The notes under the pieces were generated by a model, which ran no database searches, was not told the origin of the DNA, and saw only the letters and a program-made list of their open reading frames with translations. The translations under genes were made by a program, and so were the position numbers. From assembly GCA_010672785.1 (NCBI GenBank), contig JAAHFX010000002.1:62001-126000 (forward strand): a DNA stretch of 64,000 nt, read 5' to 3'. Below are positions 38,451-48,292 of the stretch, piece after piece. Within the stretch, counting starts at the first letter, position 1; each line of letters begins with the position of its first letter. Source of the stretch: Sphaerospermopsis sp. SIO1G1. GTDB taxonomy: Bacteria; Cyanobacteriota; Cyanobacteriia; Cyanobacteriales; Nostocaceae.

Positions 38451-39938
38451 ATGAGAAATCGTTCTTATCGAGCATCAGCAGCAGGAGTTAAAAAACTGAA
38501 TCAAGCGTTTGAGAAATATGGTCAAACTCAGGAGTTTTTAGGTAGTTTAACTAATGAAAATAGTAACAGGGATGAAAAAAATCAAATTACTTGTTCTCGC
38601 GCGACTGTAAGCAAATTTTTCAACAGAAAACCTATTAGTAAGGAACTGTTTATTTTGCTATGTAATGAGTTAAAATTGGATTGGCAAGATATTGCTGAAC
38701 TGGAGTCCGAAGTAAATAGAAATTCCAGGAATGTTCCTAGTATGAATAGAGCCAGTGTTATTTCTACTGCTAACATTGAAAGCACTAAAACAACTCTAGT
38801 AGAAGAACAAAATAATATTCAAACTTGTATTACATTTGATACTATTAATGCTCAAGTTGTTATTACCATTCCAGGTGATATAAATAGTTTTTTACAGAAT
38901 CATGAACAACAAAATATTTGGCTAGAAGCCGTGAAAAGAAGTTCAGGTGATAAAAATGCAAGGATAGTTAAAATAGAACCAGGCAGTATAAAAATTAATT
39001 TTAATGTTTCTCCAGATGGGATTAAAAAGCTAAAAGAAGAACCAGATAAGATTATTTTAGTTGCCAGAATTATTAGCAGAAATAAAGGTGAAGAATTAGA
39101 CTTCAGTGATACAGATTTAAGTGGTGTTGATTTAAGCGGTGTTGATTTGAGTGGTATTAACTTCAGTTGTGCTGATTTCAGTAATGCCAATTTAAGAAAT
39201 GCTAATTTAGCAAATGCTGATTTAGATTGTGCAGATTTGAGTGGTACAGATTTGAGTCTTGCTAATTTGAGAGGTACATCTTTAAATGATGCGATAATTG
39301 AGGACAAATGGCTTACAGTTTGGAAGATTGTTAATCAAATATCTATAGATATTGCTGATTTAATTGGTGCTGATTTAAGAGGTGCTAATTTAAGTAGCGC
39401 TAATTTAAGAGGTGCTTATTTAAGAGGTGCTTATTTAAGAGGTGCTTATTTAAGAGGTGCTAATTTAAGTATTGCTAATTTAAGAGGTGCTAATTTAATT
39501 GGTGCTTATTTAAGAGGTGCTGATTTAAGTACTGCTTATTTAATTGGTGCTAATTTAAGTATTGCTAATTTAAGTAGTGCTTATTTAAGAGGTGCTGATT
39601 TAAGTAGTGCTAATTTAAGTAGTGCTTATTTAAGAGGTGCTGATTTAAGTAGTGCTTATTTAATTAGTGCTAATTTAAGTAGTGCTAATTTAAGTAGTGC
39701 TAATTTAAGTAGTGCTAATTTAAGTAGTGCTAATTTAAGTAGTGCTAATTTAAGTAGTGCTTATTTAATTGGTGCTGATTTAAGTAGTGCTAATTTAATT
39801 GGTGCTAAGGTTGAAAATGCTCGCTTTGGATACAACTCTGGAATTACCGAGGATGAAAAGCGTCAATTAAAACAACGCGGTGCAATTTTTGAAGATTTTC
39901 CTGGCGATTATGTTCGCTCTAAAATTCCCACTCGTTAA
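38451..39938 (+). CDS. HTH / TRADD-N-like / pentapeptide-repeat protein
   Basis: 495 residues. Residues ~10-95 form the helix-turn-helix-like module found at the N-terminus of many cyanobacterial NACHT-type proteins (CSRATVSKFFNRKPISKELF, LDWQDIAEL). Residues ~120-215 (DTINAQVVITIPGDINSFL, IVKIEPGSIKINFNVSPDG) resemble the TRADD-N-like adaptor. Pentapeptide repeats A(D/N)Lxx fill ~217-277 and ~301-460, split by an insert with KWLTVWKIVNQ, a motif common in such cyanobacterial proteins. Pentapeptide helices are rigid protein-interaction or DNA-mimic surfaces. No NTPase is fused, unlike the NACHT relatives. With the divergent membrane gene it may form a two-gene conflict module. Confidence 0.78.
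   Translation: MRNRSYRASAAGVKKLNQAFEKYGQTQEFLGSLTNENSNRDEKNQITCSRATVSKFFNRKPISKELFILLCNELKLDWQDIAELESEVNRNSRNVPSMNRASVISTANIESTKTTLVEEQNNIQTCITFDTINAQVVITIPGDINSFLQNHEQQNIWLEAVKRSSGDKNARIVKIEPGSIKINFNVSPDGIKKLKEEPDKIILVARIISRNKGEELDFSDTDLSGVDLSGVDLSGINFSCADFSNANLRNANLANADLDCADLSGTDLSLANLRGTSLNDAIIEDKWLTVWKIVNQISIDIADLIGADLRGANLSSANLRGAYLRGAYLRGAYLRGANLSIANLRGANLIGAYLRGADLSTAYLIGANLSIANLSSAYLRGADLSSANLSSAYLRGADLSSAYLISANLSSANLSSANLSSANLSSANLSSANLSSAYLIGADLSSANLIGAKVENARFGYNSGITEDEKRQLKQRGAIFEDFPGDYVRSKIPTR
39350..39810 (+). repeat. 15-bp coding tandem repeat (pentapeptide)
   Basis: About thirty units of a 15-bp codon set such as GGTGCTAATTTAAGT, many identical at DNA level (AGTGCTAATTTAAGT repeated at 39670-39760). 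Identical codons suggest recent expansion rather than old divergence. Confidence 0.88.
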
Positions 39939-40159
39939 AATTTGCCTTAAGAAAATTTATCAAGGTGCAGTGTCAGGTTGCAATCGCTCTCTGTAACATG
40001 GGGACTTGAAAATCTTACATTGAATTGCTACTTTAAAGAAAAAAGCCATCCCTTCCGATTTTTGAATATGTTCTTTATCTCCACGAAAACACTTTTCTAC
40101 TCAGCAAGATTCAGTTAAGCTCTAGCTAACTGAAAGTTTCTCAATCTAAAATAAATAAA

Positions 40160-40243
40160 TGGGCAAGAGGAGAATCGAACTCCTATGACCGCAAGGCCGC
40201 CACATTTTGAGTGTGGTGCGTCTACCAGTTTCGCCACTCGCCC
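40160..40243 (-). tRNA. tRNA-Leu (anticodon CAA)
   Basis: An 84-nt class II tRNA on the minus strand. The acceptor GGGCGAG pairs with CTTGCCC (one G-U) and the discriminator is A. Anticodon stem CCACA/TGTGG encloses loop CTCAAAA (anticodon CAA). There is a long variable arm, and the T arm contains GTTCGATTC. Confidence 0.94.
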
Positions 40244-40376
40244 TCGGTAGCAACTTTCCTACTATAGCACATTTTTCAATTTTGACAACAATCCCAGAAT
40301 TTTTATCTCATCCAACTCTTTAAACTATTCCCTGTTCCCTACTCTTAACAGATAACTGTTTGCTGCAAATTCACTA

Positions 40377-41228
40377 CTAAGATAAACATCTAATACCTGC
40401 TTCTAAACCCTCACAGACTCCAGTCAGAAAATCTAAATCTAAAGTAGCAATAGTATCACTAGGTTTGTGATAATTAGGATTTCGCATAAACGCCGTATCT
40501 GTAACCATTATAGCGGGATAACCTTGATCCCAGAAAGGTGCATGATCGCTCAACCTAGTTTGAGGAGCAAATAACCCCTGATCTGGAGTTGTCAACCACT
40601 GACTGGATACACCCACACTGCTAATATTACGGCTAAAAATGATTAAATCGCCCAAAGTTCGCAAATTACCAATTAAACCAATAAAATCGCCACAATCAGG
40701 ATAAAACTTATCTAAAAAAGCAGGATATTGCTGTGAACCTGGAGTAGAGTCTTTATAACCCAGCATCTCCAAAGAAATCATTAAACGCAAACGTTGTTTT
40801 TGTTGACGCAAAAAAGCTGCATAATCTGTACTACCTAACAGACCATACTCTTCCATATCAAAGGCTACCAAACGTACCGGATATTTGCTTGGTTGTTGGG
40901 CAAAACTTCTAGCAAATTCTAACAACACAGCCACTCCAGTAGCATTATCATCAGCACCTACAGTACCAGGTACACCATCATAATGTGCGCCAATCAGAAT
41001 AATTGGTAAATTACTATTGTGGGTTCTCAGTTGACCAGGTAAATTAAGAATCAAGTTATCAAAGTTTTGACTACCCACCTGAAAGGTGTGGATTTCCACA
41101 CTTCCCCACTGAGAAAACTGTTGACGAATATACTCTTTAACAAAAAAATGTCCAGCACTGGCTATATAAGGATCTCGTTCCCGTGCTATTTCTTGAATAT
41201 GACTTAGTAGTCGTTGTTTGAGATTCAA
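40377..41228 (-). CDS. M28 family zinc aminopeptidase-like protein
   Basis: 283 residues. Zinc-ligand motifs are in order: GAHYDGVPGT (His82), GADDNATG (Asp93/94), FDMEEYGLLG (catalytic Glu and ligand Glu near 126-127), SLEMLGY, and NYHKPSDT near the C-terminus. M28 enzymes remove N-terminal amino acids from peptides using two zinc ions. No signal peptide is seen, so it is likely cytoplasmic. The only start upstream of the conserved region is a TTG at 41228, with no clear ribosome-binding site, so initiation may be weak. Confidence 0.9.
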   Translation of the reverse strand: MNLKQRLLSHIQEIARERDPYIASAGHFFVKEYIRQQFSQWGSVEIHTFQVGSQNFDNLILNLPGQLRTHNSNLPIILIGAHYDGVPGTVGADDNATGVAVLLEFARSFAQQPSKYPVRLVAFDMEEYGLLGSTDYAAFLRQQKQRLRLMISLEMLGYKDSTPGSQQYPAFLDKFYPDCGDFIGLIGNLRTLGDLIIFSRNISSVGVSSQWLTTPDQGLFAPQTRLSDHAPFWDQGYPAIMVTDTAFMRNPNYHKPSDTIATLDLDFLTGVCEGLEAGIRCLS

Positions 41229-41496
41229 AATAATAATTAGTGATTGGTGATTAGTTCAGTAGAAAAGCACAAAATAAAATTGTTCCTAATGTCTCAATGA
41301 CTAATAACTACTGACTAGCCGCTGTAAATGCTATCCTATTTTGGCAACTTGCAGCTTAAACCTTAAACTAAAGTGTGTCTAAATCATAAACGGTAATTAT
41401 AACATTGGGCGGTTTTCATCATTCAGGAATTAGTTATTATTGCTGTCCAATCGTAATATATATGTAGTAACATACGCACCAGGAGAAGAAAAACGC

Positions 41497-43620
41497 ATGG
41501 GCAAAGTGGTTGGCATAGACTTGGGTACAACCAACTCAGTAGTCGCCGTGATGGAGGGTGGCAAGCCGGTGGTCATTGCCAATGCAGAAGGTATGCGAAC
41601 CACCCCCTCCGTTGTTGGCTTTAGTAAGGAAGGCGAAAGGGTGGTAGGACAAATGGCCAGAAGGCAAACTGTTCTCAATCCCCAAAACACTTTTTTTGGT
41701 GTGAAACGCTTTATTGGCCGTAGGTATACTGAACTTAGCCCTGACTCTAAACGCGTACCCTACACTATTCGCAAGAATGAAATGGGCAATATTAAAGTTG
41801 CCTGTCCGCGATTAAATAAGGAATTTGCCTCAGAAGAAATTTCAGCTATGGTGCTGAAGAAATTAGCTGATGATGCTAGCCGTTATTTAGGTGAACCTGT
41901 AACTGGTGCTGTAATTACTGTCCCTGCTTATTTTAATGATTCCCAACGCCAAGCTACCCGCGATGCAGGCAGAATAGCGGGGTTAGATGTATTGCGAATT
42001 CTCAATGAACCTACGGCCGCTTCCTTGGCCTATGGATTGGAACGAGGAGAAATAGCTACTATCTTGGTATTTGATTTAGGTGGTGGTACTTTCGATGTCT
42101 CCGTTTTAGAAGTCGGTGATGGTATTTTTGAAGTAAAATCCACCAGTGGAGATACGCAATTAGGTGGTAATGATTTTGACAGAAAAATAGTTGATTGGTT
42201 AGCAGAACAGTTTTTAGAGACAGAAGGAGTAGATTTAAGACGCGATCGCCAAGCATTACAACGGTTAATGGAAGCAGCCGAAAAAGCTAAAATCGAACTC
42301 TCTGCTGTCAGCGTTACAGATATTAACCTACCCTTCATCACTGCTACAGAGGACGGCCCCAAACACCTGGAAACTCGCCTCACCCGTTCCCAGTTTGAGG
42401 GTTTATGTACAGATTTAATTAGTCGTATCCGCACGCCAGTCAAACGAGCATTGAAAGATGCGGGACTATCACCTGTAGATATTGAAGAAGTAGTATTAGT
42501 GGGTGGTTCAACCAGAACACCAATGGTCAAACAATTGGTAGAAGATTTAATTGGACTTGAACCCAGTGAGAATGTTAATCCAGATGAAGTAGTAGCAGTG
42601 GGTGCAGCGATTCAAGCTGGTATTTTGGCTGGGGAAATGAAAGACGTACTCCTCCTAGACGTGACACCTCTATCATTGGGATTAGAAACAATTGGTGGTG
42701 TCATGAAAAAATTGATCCCCCGCAACACAACCATTCCCGTCAGACGTTCTGATATTTTTTCCACTTCAGAGAATAATCAAAACAGCGTCGAAATCCATGT
42801 TGTCCAAGGGGAACGAGAAATGGCCACAGATAACAAATCCCTAGGGCGGTTTAAATTATATGGTGTCCCCCCAGCACCCAGAGGTATTCCCCAAATTCAA
42901 GTATCCTTTGATATAGATGCTAATGGGATTTTACAGGTAACAGCCTTAGATCGGACAACAGGTAGAGAACAGAGTATTACCATTCAAGGCGCATCTACTC
43001 TAAGTGAGTCAGAGATTAATAAAATGATCCAAGATGCCCAACAATTTGCTGATGTTGACCGCCAACGCAAAGAAAGAGTAGAAAAGCGCACCCGTTCCGA
43101 AGCATTAATTTTACAAGCAGAAAGACAATTAAGAGAAGTTGCCCTAGAGATGGGGATGCAGTTCGCACGCAATCGTCGTCAACGCATTGATAATATATGT
43201 AGAGAATTAAGAGAGAGCTTAAAAGCAGATGATGACCGTGGTATAGATCAAGCTTATTCTGATTTGCAAGATGCTTTGTATGAATTAAATCGGGAAATGC
43301 GGGAATACTACGCCGACGATGAAGATGAAGACTTATTTGGTGCGATCCGCGACATCTTTACCGGCGACAAAGAAAAAGACTATTACAGAGAAGGTTTTCG
43401 AGAAAGAGATAATTACAGAAGAGACTACAGTCGAGATTATGAGCGGGACTATGAGCGGGACTATGATCGAGATTATGATCGGGATTATGATCGGGATTAT
43501 GATCGAGATTATGGTCGCGGCTATGGTAGAGATAATCGTTCACCCTATGATAGTCCTCCACCACGACGTAGTCGTCCCAGTTACCAGGATAATTGGGATG
43601 ATGATGATGACTGGCTATAA
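41497..43620 (+). CDS. dnaK: DnaK3-type Hsp70 chaperone with Arg/Asp/Tyr repeat tail
   Basis: 707 residues from the ATG at 41497, preceded by AGGAGAAG at 41481; an upstream in-frame extension to 41440 is rejected. The ATPase domain has [36 protein letters not shown] and [12 protein letters not shown]. The substrate domain has [16 protein letters not shown]. The sequence and long C-terminal tail fit the cyanobacterial DnaK3 class, whose Synechocystis member is membrane associated and essential. The tail lacks the EEVD-like end; instead residues ~640-690 repeat RDYE/RDYD and end DDDDDWL. A dnaJ gene follows 152 bp downstream, as in other cyanobacteria. Confidence 0.95.
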   Translation: MGKVVGIDLGTTNSVVAVMEGGKPVVIANAEGMRTTPSVVGFSKEGERVVGQMARRQTVLNPQNTFFGVKRFIGRRYTELSPDSKRVPYTIRKNEMGNIKVACPRLNKEFASEEISAMVLKKLADDASRYLGEPVTGAVITVPAYFNDSQRQATRDAGRIAGLDVLRILNEPTAASLAYGLERGEIATILVFDLGGGTFDVSVLEVGDGIFEVKSTSGDTQLGGNDFDRKIVDWLAEQFLETEGVDLRRDRQALQRLMEAAEKAKIELSAVSVTDINLPFITATEDGPKHLETRLTRSQFEGLCTDLISRIRTPVKRALKDAGLSPVDIEEVVLVGGSTRTPMVKQLVEDLIGLEPSENVNPDEVVAVGAAIQAGILAGEMKDVLLLDVTPLSLGLETIGGVMKKLIPRNTTIPVRRSDIFSTSENNQNSVEIHVVQGEREMATDNKSLGRFKLYGVPPAPRGIPQIQVSFDIDANGILQVTALDRTTGREQSITIQGASTLSESEINKMIQDAQQFADVDRQRKERVEKRTRSEALILQAERQLREVALEMGMQFARNRRQRIDNICRELRESLKADDDRGIDQAYSDLQDALYELNREMREYYADDEDEDLFGAIRDIFTGDKEKDYYREGFRERDNYRRDYSRDYERDYERDYDRDYDRDYDRDYDRDYGRGYGRDNRSPYDSPPPRRSRPSYQDNWDDDDDWL

Positions 43621-43772
43621 ACAAGATTTGCATGAATCAGGATTCAGAACTCAGGAATTGGGAGTTATAAGCGAGACAGCGAAAATTTCTCCCTTTGATC
43701 CTAAAAACTGTTCCCTGTTCTCTTTTCCCTATTTCCACTACTAACTGATAACTGATAACTGAATCACTGACT

Positions 43773-44768
43773 ATGCAAAATTTGCAGAATTTCCGCGATT
43801 ACTATGAGATTCTGGGAGTCACAAAAGATGCTTCCAGCGAAGAGATTAAAAAAGTTTATCGTCGTTTAGCCAGACAGTATCACCCTGATCTCAATCCTGG
43901 TAATAAAGAAGCTGAAGAAAAATTTAAAACCGTTGGTGAAGCTTACGAGATTCTCTCTGATCCTAGTCGGCGATCGCAATATGACCAGTTTAGTCGCTAT
44001 TGGAAACAAAAAGGTTTTGCTGGTAGTAAACAAACACCGAAACCCAGAGGTTGGGGAGAACCGCGAACCAATGGCCGCACTAACCAAAACGTAGATCCTG
44101 GTGAATTTCCAGATTTTGAAAGTTTTATTAATCAAGTTATTGGTGTTAGCAGTCGTAAAGAAACCAAAAAACCACCAACTAGTAATACTAATACTGATCC
44201 CTTTCGTACTCCCAGAAGTAAAGTTGCTTATACAGTCAACACTCCACCTCGTACTCCTCGTAGAGATATAGAAGCGAGATTGACTTTACCACTAGAAAAA
44301 GCCTATCAAGGAGGGAATGAAAGAATACGTTTAGAAGATGGGCGATCACTAGAAGTAACTATGCCTCCAGCAATGGTAACAGGTCAAACTATCCGCTTGC
44401 GAAATCAAGGCCTAGGTGGAGGAGATTTATATTTGAAAATTACGGTTGAATCCCATTCTCTATTTAAACTAGAAGGTGCTAACATTTTCTGTCAAATCCC
44501 TGTAACTCCCAGTGAAGCAGTTTTAGGTGGACAAGTAGAAGCACCAACTTTAGACGGGCCCGTAAAAATGACTATACCCCCAGCAGTCCGATCTGGTCAA
44601 AGATTTCGGTTAGCTAATAAAGGTTGGCCTACAGATGCAGGCAAAAGAGGCGATCAACTAGTAGAAATTCAAATCATGACACCGAAAAATCTCACGGATG
44701 AGGAAAGACAGCTTTATGAAAAATTGCAGGAAATTGAAAGCTTTAAACCCCGTGCAGATTTAATTTAG
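43773..44768 (+). CDS. dnaJ: DnaJ/CbpA-type co-chaperone (no zinc finger)
   Basis: 331 residues. J domain at ~8-70 with His37-Pro38-Asp39 in QYHPDLNPG, a Gly/Asn/Pro-rich linker, and a C-terminal substrate-binding domain (~165-325; [40 protein letters not shown]). The CxxCxGxG zinc finger of type I DnaJ is absent, making this a type II J-protein like the one linked to dnaK3 in Synechocystis. It should stimulate ATP hydrolysis by the upstream DnaK and hand over substrates. Confidence 0.94.
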   Translation: MQNLQNFRDYYEILGVTKDASSEEIKKVYRRLARQYHPDLNPGNKEAEEKFKTVGEAYEILSDPSRRSQYDQFSRYWKQKGFAGSKQTPKPRGWGEPRTNGRTNQNVDPGEFPDFESFINQVIGVSSRKETKKPPTSNTNTDPFRTPRSKVAYTVNTPPRTPRRDIEARLTLPLEKAYQGGNERIRLEDGRSLEVTMPPAMVTGQTIRLRNQGLGGGDLYLKITVESHSLFKLEGANIFCQIPVTPSEAVLGGQVEAPTLDGPVKMTIPPAVRSGQRFRLANKGWPTDAGKRGDQLVEIQIMTPKNLTDEERQLYEKLQEIESFKPRADLI

Positions 44769-45090
44769 CATCAGTCATGGCAGGAAAAATTAGGCAGGGT
44801 GCAGGGTGTAAGAGGAAGGGTGCAGGGTGCAGGGCGCAGGGGGAAACAGGTTTTGGTCCTCGTTTACTTTTTCTTACATAGTTATAAATTTCCCCACTGA
44901 ACTACTTACACTCTGTCTTAACTTTAGCTATCTTGTCACCCAGACTGAAAACTGATAACTGATAACTGATAACTGATAACTGACAACTGATAACTGATAA
45001 CTGACAACTGATAACTGACAACTGAAAAGCTCAAAGATAACTACTGATTTAAAATATAAATAACAAATGTGATCAAACTAAATCAAAACC
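44769..45090. repeat. Gene-free interval filled with heptamer repeats
   Basis: 322 bp. GCAGGGT-type units occupy about 44795-44842. About eleven units of AACTGATAACTGA-type sequence (heptamers ATAACTG/ACAACTG) occupy 44941-45027. Only about 60 bp separate the second array from the next start codon. Confidence 0.88.
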
Positions 45091-45645
45091 GTGAGTCAAA
45101 CTGGGACACAGCCACAAAGCCATAATACAACATATTACACCCTATTAGGACTGCATCCCTCTGCATCAGTAGTTGACATTCGTCGTGCTTATCGGGAACT
45201 AAGTAAACAGTATCACCCAGACACCACAGAATTACCTGCTACAGTTGCCACCAATAAATTTCAGCAAATTAACGAAGCTTACGCTACGTTAAGTCATCCA
45301 GAGCGCCGTTTAAGTTATGATTTAAAGATTGGCTATTCTCGCTTTGGAGTCATTCAAGCACCAACAGATTTAAACCACCCTGTACATAAATCTTATGATT
45401 ATTCCAAATCCATGTATTTGGATGCCAGCGATCGCCCTTTATCATCAGGAGAAATATTTGTTTTATTTGTGTTGGGTTTAACTATTGTAGGCTGTTTAGT
45501 GCTGGCAATCACTGTTGCGGTACTTCGTGGTGAACCCCTAGAAAGCCAAATTCCTCAACTTGAGACTAAACAGGAAATGACTCATATTTCCCAAAATTCC
45601 CCAGTACATCTTGCCGTAAATAAACCAACTATTCCCAATTGCTAA
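45091..45645 (+). CDS. Membrane-anchored J-domain protein
   Basis: 184 residues, GTG start. The J domain covers ~14-80 with His-Pro-Asp at 42-44 (SKQYHPDTTE). One transmembrane helix lies at ~122-147 (EIFVLFVLGLTIVGCLVLAI). This topology would recruit an Hsp70 to a membrane, and the neighbouring dnaK3-type chaperone is itself of a membrane-associated class. The last codons (TIPNC) and the stop lie inside an interspersed repeat (45631-45697), so the present C-terminus is repeat-derived. Confidence 0.88.
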   Translation: MSQTGTQPQSHNTTYYTLLGLHPSASVVDIRRAYRELSKQYHPDTTELPATVATNKFQQINEAYATLSHPERRLSYDLKIGYSRFGVIQAPTDLNHPVHKSYDYSKSMYLDASDRPLSSGEIFVLFVLGLTIVGCLVLAITVAVLRGEPLESQIPQLETKQEMTHISQNSPVHLAVNKPTIPNC

Positions 45646-45697
45646 AAAGCTTACTAACTCTTACTTTTGACTTTTGACTTCCGCAAAACGGTACTAG
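45631..45697 (+). repeat. TTTTGACTT-rich interspersed repeat, copy 2
   Basis: ATTCCCAATT then AAAGCTTACTAACTC, then TTTTGACTT units, then CGGTACTAG. The same order appears inverted at 57639-57720. It overlaps the 3' end of the membrane J-protein gene. Confidence 0.75.
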
Positions 45698-45754
45698 CCA
45701 TCCCAACTACTAACTTGCACCTTTGAAATTTGAATCTTAACTTCTGAATTAACT

Positions 45755-46021
45755 ATGCTTCCTTCTAACAAACCTCTATATAGTCATCCTTTACCTCAAA
45801 TTGAACAATGGTTAAAAGAACAAGGTTGTCAACAAGATGACAGTGAATTGCATTGTTGGCGACTGCAAAAAAATAGTTGGCAAGCAGAAATTTGGCTAGA
45901 TATTGAACAAATAACTGTTAGATATATTCAAGCTGGTGAAGATGGTCAAGATATTCAGCGTTCTTTTAAATATTCTCTGAGTAGAGAAGACATTCAAGAG
46001 GCAGTTTTTTCTGGTCCATAA
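45755..46021 (+). CDS. DUF3143 family protein
   Basis: 88 residues, ATG start. Motifs: PLPQIEQWLKEQGCQQD, the Trp-rich WRLQKNSWQAEIWLDIEQI, and the terminal YSLSREDIQEAVFSGP. These match the small cyanobacterial DUF3143 family, which has no assigned role. It lies 109 bp after the membrane J-protein; I recall the two genes being neighbours in other cyanobacteria, which suggests a shared function in chaperone recruitment, but that is inference. Confidence 0.85.
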   Translation: MLPSNKPLYSHPLPQIEQWLKEQGCQQDDSELHCWRLQKNSWQAEIWLDIEQITVRYIQAGEDGQDIQRSFKYSLSREDIQEAVFSGP

Positions 46022-46504
46022 TCATTAATTAATTAGGGTGTGGTGACTGGTGATTGGTGACTGGTGATTGGTGACTGGTGATTGGTGATTGGTGATTGGT
46101 GATTGGTGATTGGTGATTGGTGACTGGTGATTGGTGATTGGTGATTGGTGATTGGTGACTGGTGATTGGTGATTGGTGACTGGTGATTGGTGACTGGTGA
46201 TTGGGTAAATTTCTTAATTACGAATTACGTAAGCGAAGCTCTCCTGAAAGGAGCATTACAAATTACGAATTACGAATTACGAATTACGAATTACAAATTA
46301 CGAATTACGTTAGCGAAGCTCTCCCGAAGGGAGCATTACGAATTACTAAAGGTGATTGGCGACTGGGAATCTTAATTTAATCAGTCTCTTGGAACTATTC
46401 CCTATTCCCTATTCCCTATTCCCTATTCCCTATCTCTACAACAAGACTTTTGCAGCAAACCCTCATTAATTATTAATAACTGATAACTATTAAAAACTAT
46501 TAAA
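46022..46504. repeat. Dense repeat tract: GGTGAYT, ATTACGA and CCCTATT heptamers plus hairpins
   Basis: 483 bp, almost entirely repetitive. About 23 units of GGTGATT/GGTGACT fill 46042-46204. Inverted copies of the AGCGAAGCTCTCC hairpin block and ATTACGA units fill about 46213-46345. CCCTATT units fill about 46396-46434. The tract separates two convergent genes. The regular 7-bp period without spacers rules out CRISPR. Confidence 0.93.
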
Positions 46505-47254
46505 TTAAACCTTTCCAAACCGTCTTTCCCGTTGTTGATAAGCACATAAAGCACGGTGAAACTCCTTGCGATCAAAATCAGGCCAAAGAGTATCCGTAAT
46601 ATAAATTTCACCATAAGCCATTTGCCAGAGCAGAAAATTAGAAAGCCTCATTTCTCCACTGGTACGAATTAATAAATCTGGATCAGCTATACCTGCTGTA
46701 TATAAATGACTCTCAAATAACTCTTCAGAAATTTCCTCTGGTTTTAAAATACCTTCTTCCACCTTTTGGGCGATCGCTCGACAAGCTTGTAAAATTTCCT
46801 GCCTACCACCATAATTAGTTGCAACAGTAAACTTAATACTTTGATTATTTTGAGTTTCTGCCATAGAACGAGAAATTTCAGCTTGCAGTGCTGAAGGTAG
46901 AGCTTTTAAATTACCTACAAATTGAATTTGTACATTCTCCTCCACCATTTCCCGCAATTCCTGACGCAGAACTCGCTGGAATAAACCCATTAAAAATTCC
47001 ACCTCTTCCTGTGGCCTTTGCCAATTTTCCGTAGAAAAAGCATAAGCTGTTAAAGCCTTAATTCCCCAATCTTTACAACAGCGAAGGAGATCCTTGAGAG
47101 CATCAACACCCCGCTTATGTCCCATAATTCTGGGTAGAGCTTGACGTTTAGCCCATCTACCATTGCCATCCATAATTACCGCAACGTGTTGGGGAAGAAA
47201 TTCTGGTTGTAAATCAGCAGGTAAATATTGCAGTTCAGAATGTTGTATAGTCAT
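46505..47254 (-). CDS. uppS: Undecaprenyl diphosphate synthase (cis-prenyltransferase)
   Basis: 249 residues. It condenses isopentenyl diphosphate onto farnesyl diphosphate to make the C55 lipid carrier for peptidoglycan and polysaccharides. Motifs: [19 protein letters not shown] (catalytic Asp28/29), [10 protein letters not shown], and the C-terminal [19 protein letters not shown] and [14 protein letters not shown]. The start codon overlaps the stop of cdaA by four nucleotides (ATGA, 47251-47254), implying coupled translation. Confidence 0.96.
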   Translation of the reverse strand: MTIQHSELQYLPADLQPEFLPQHVAVIMDGNGRWAKRQALPRIMGHKRGVDALKDLLRCCKDWGIKALTAYAFSTENWQRPQEEVEFLMGLFQRVLRQELREMVEENVQIQFVGNLKALPSALQAEISRSMAETQNNQSIKFTVATNYGGRQEILQACRAIAQKVEEGILKPEEISEELFESHLYTAGIADPDLLIRTSGEMRLSNFLLWQMAYGEIYITDTLWPDFDRKEFHRALCAYQQRERRFGKV

Positions 47255-48189
47255 TTTTCGGTCTTATTTTTTTGGCGAGAAACAGACAATGGTAATCTGA
47301 GTAAACGTGAAATAAAAGTAATTGTCCGACGATTCACTTGACTAATCAAACTGAAAAGACCAGGTGCAACAGCTTCCCGATCCACAGTTGGAGAAAATCT
47401 AGCCTCTAGAGACTCTTTTAACTTTCTAATGGTCAATGGTCGGTATAAAGTTCCTCGTTCCGCTAAGGAGATAGAACCCGTTTCTTCTGATACAACGACA
47501 CAGATGCAATTTTCGACTCGCTCGGTAATTCCCATTGCTGCTCGATGGCGTGTACCCAATTGACGGGAAGCGGTACGCCCTGAAAGTGGTAAAATTATAC
47601 CCGATGAAACAATCCGCGAACCACGGATTAAAGTTGCTCCATCATGTAACAAAGTTTTTGGCTGAAAAATAGTCTGGATCAATTCTTTAGAAACTTCCGC
47701 ATTTAATTTCACTCCAGGAACAGAAAAATCTCGCTCATCAATTGGTCCAGATGTCTCTACAATCAATAAAGCACCAATCCGATTTTTTGATAGTTCCTTC
47801 ACCGCATCAACAATTTCATCAATCACACTATCGGACTTAGGAACAGTCAAATGGTGGGGTTGGAATAACTGTCTAAATTCTCCCCTTCCTAGCTGTTCTA
47901 AGAAACGACGAAACTCTGAATGAAGCGCTACGGCCATAGCTACAGCACAACCAATTACCAGTTTTTCTAAGACAAAATTTAGTAAAGGTAGTCCTAAAGT
48001 ACCGCTGAATGCTGAAGCCAGCATAAGAATAATAAATCCCCTTACCATCCATAATGTCCGACGTTCACTAATAATCACTAAAATCATATAGGTTAACGCC
48101 AGCACTAATAGAATATCCAGAGTCCCAAGTAGCAAGGACTGTGACCATCCCAAGTTTGTCGTCAGCCATTGCTTCCACCAATCTCTCAT
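47251..48189 (-). CDS. cdaA: Diadenylate cyclase CdaA
   Basis: 312 residues. About three N-terminal transmembrane helices (to ~75) are followed by a DAC domain with both catalytic motifs: HDGATLIRG (DGA) and GTRHRAAMG (RHR). It makes c-di-AMP from two ATP, a messenger tied to osmotic balance, potassium transport and cell-wall homeostasis. It is cotranscribed with, and overlaps, uppS, and follows lysA on the same strand. A ~45-residue basic tail extends beyond the domain. Confidence 0.95.
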   Translation of the reverse strand: MRDWWKQWLTTNLGWSQSLLLGTLDILLVLALTYMILVIISERRTLWMVRGFIILMLASAFSGTLGLPLLNFVLEKLVIGCAVAMAVALHSEFRRFLEQLGRGEFRQLFQPHHLTVPKSDSVIDEIVDAVKELSKNRIGALLIVETSGPIDERDFSVPGVKLNAEVSKELIQTIFQPKTLLHDGATLIRGSRIVSSGIILPLSGRTASRQLGTRHRAAMGITERVENCICVVVSEETGSISLAERGTLYRPLTIRKLKESLEARFSPTVDREAVAPGLFSLISQVNRRTITFISRLLRLPLSVSRQKNKTEK

Positions 48190-48204
48190 GACATCTGGAT
48201 TCTA

Positions 48205-48255
48205 ATAGTCATTAGTCATTAGTCATTAGTTATTTAGTCACTAGTCATTAGTCGT
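48205..48255. repeat. Heptameric tandem repeat (GTCATTA type)
   Basis: About seven units of AGTCATT with variants (AGTTATT, AGTCACT), filling the lysA-cdaA gap. Confidence 0.85.
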
Positions 48256-48292
48256 ATTTCTGAGCTAATGACCAATGACCTAGAACAAATGA

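Noticed and set aside
38900..39307. 135-codon minus-strand frame rich in LKSxPLKS
   Set aside because: Antisense of the pentapeptide repeat region.
46041..46206. Possible CRISPR array
   Set aside because: The repeat unit is 7 bp without spacers and no cas genes are present; it is a heptamer tandem repeat.
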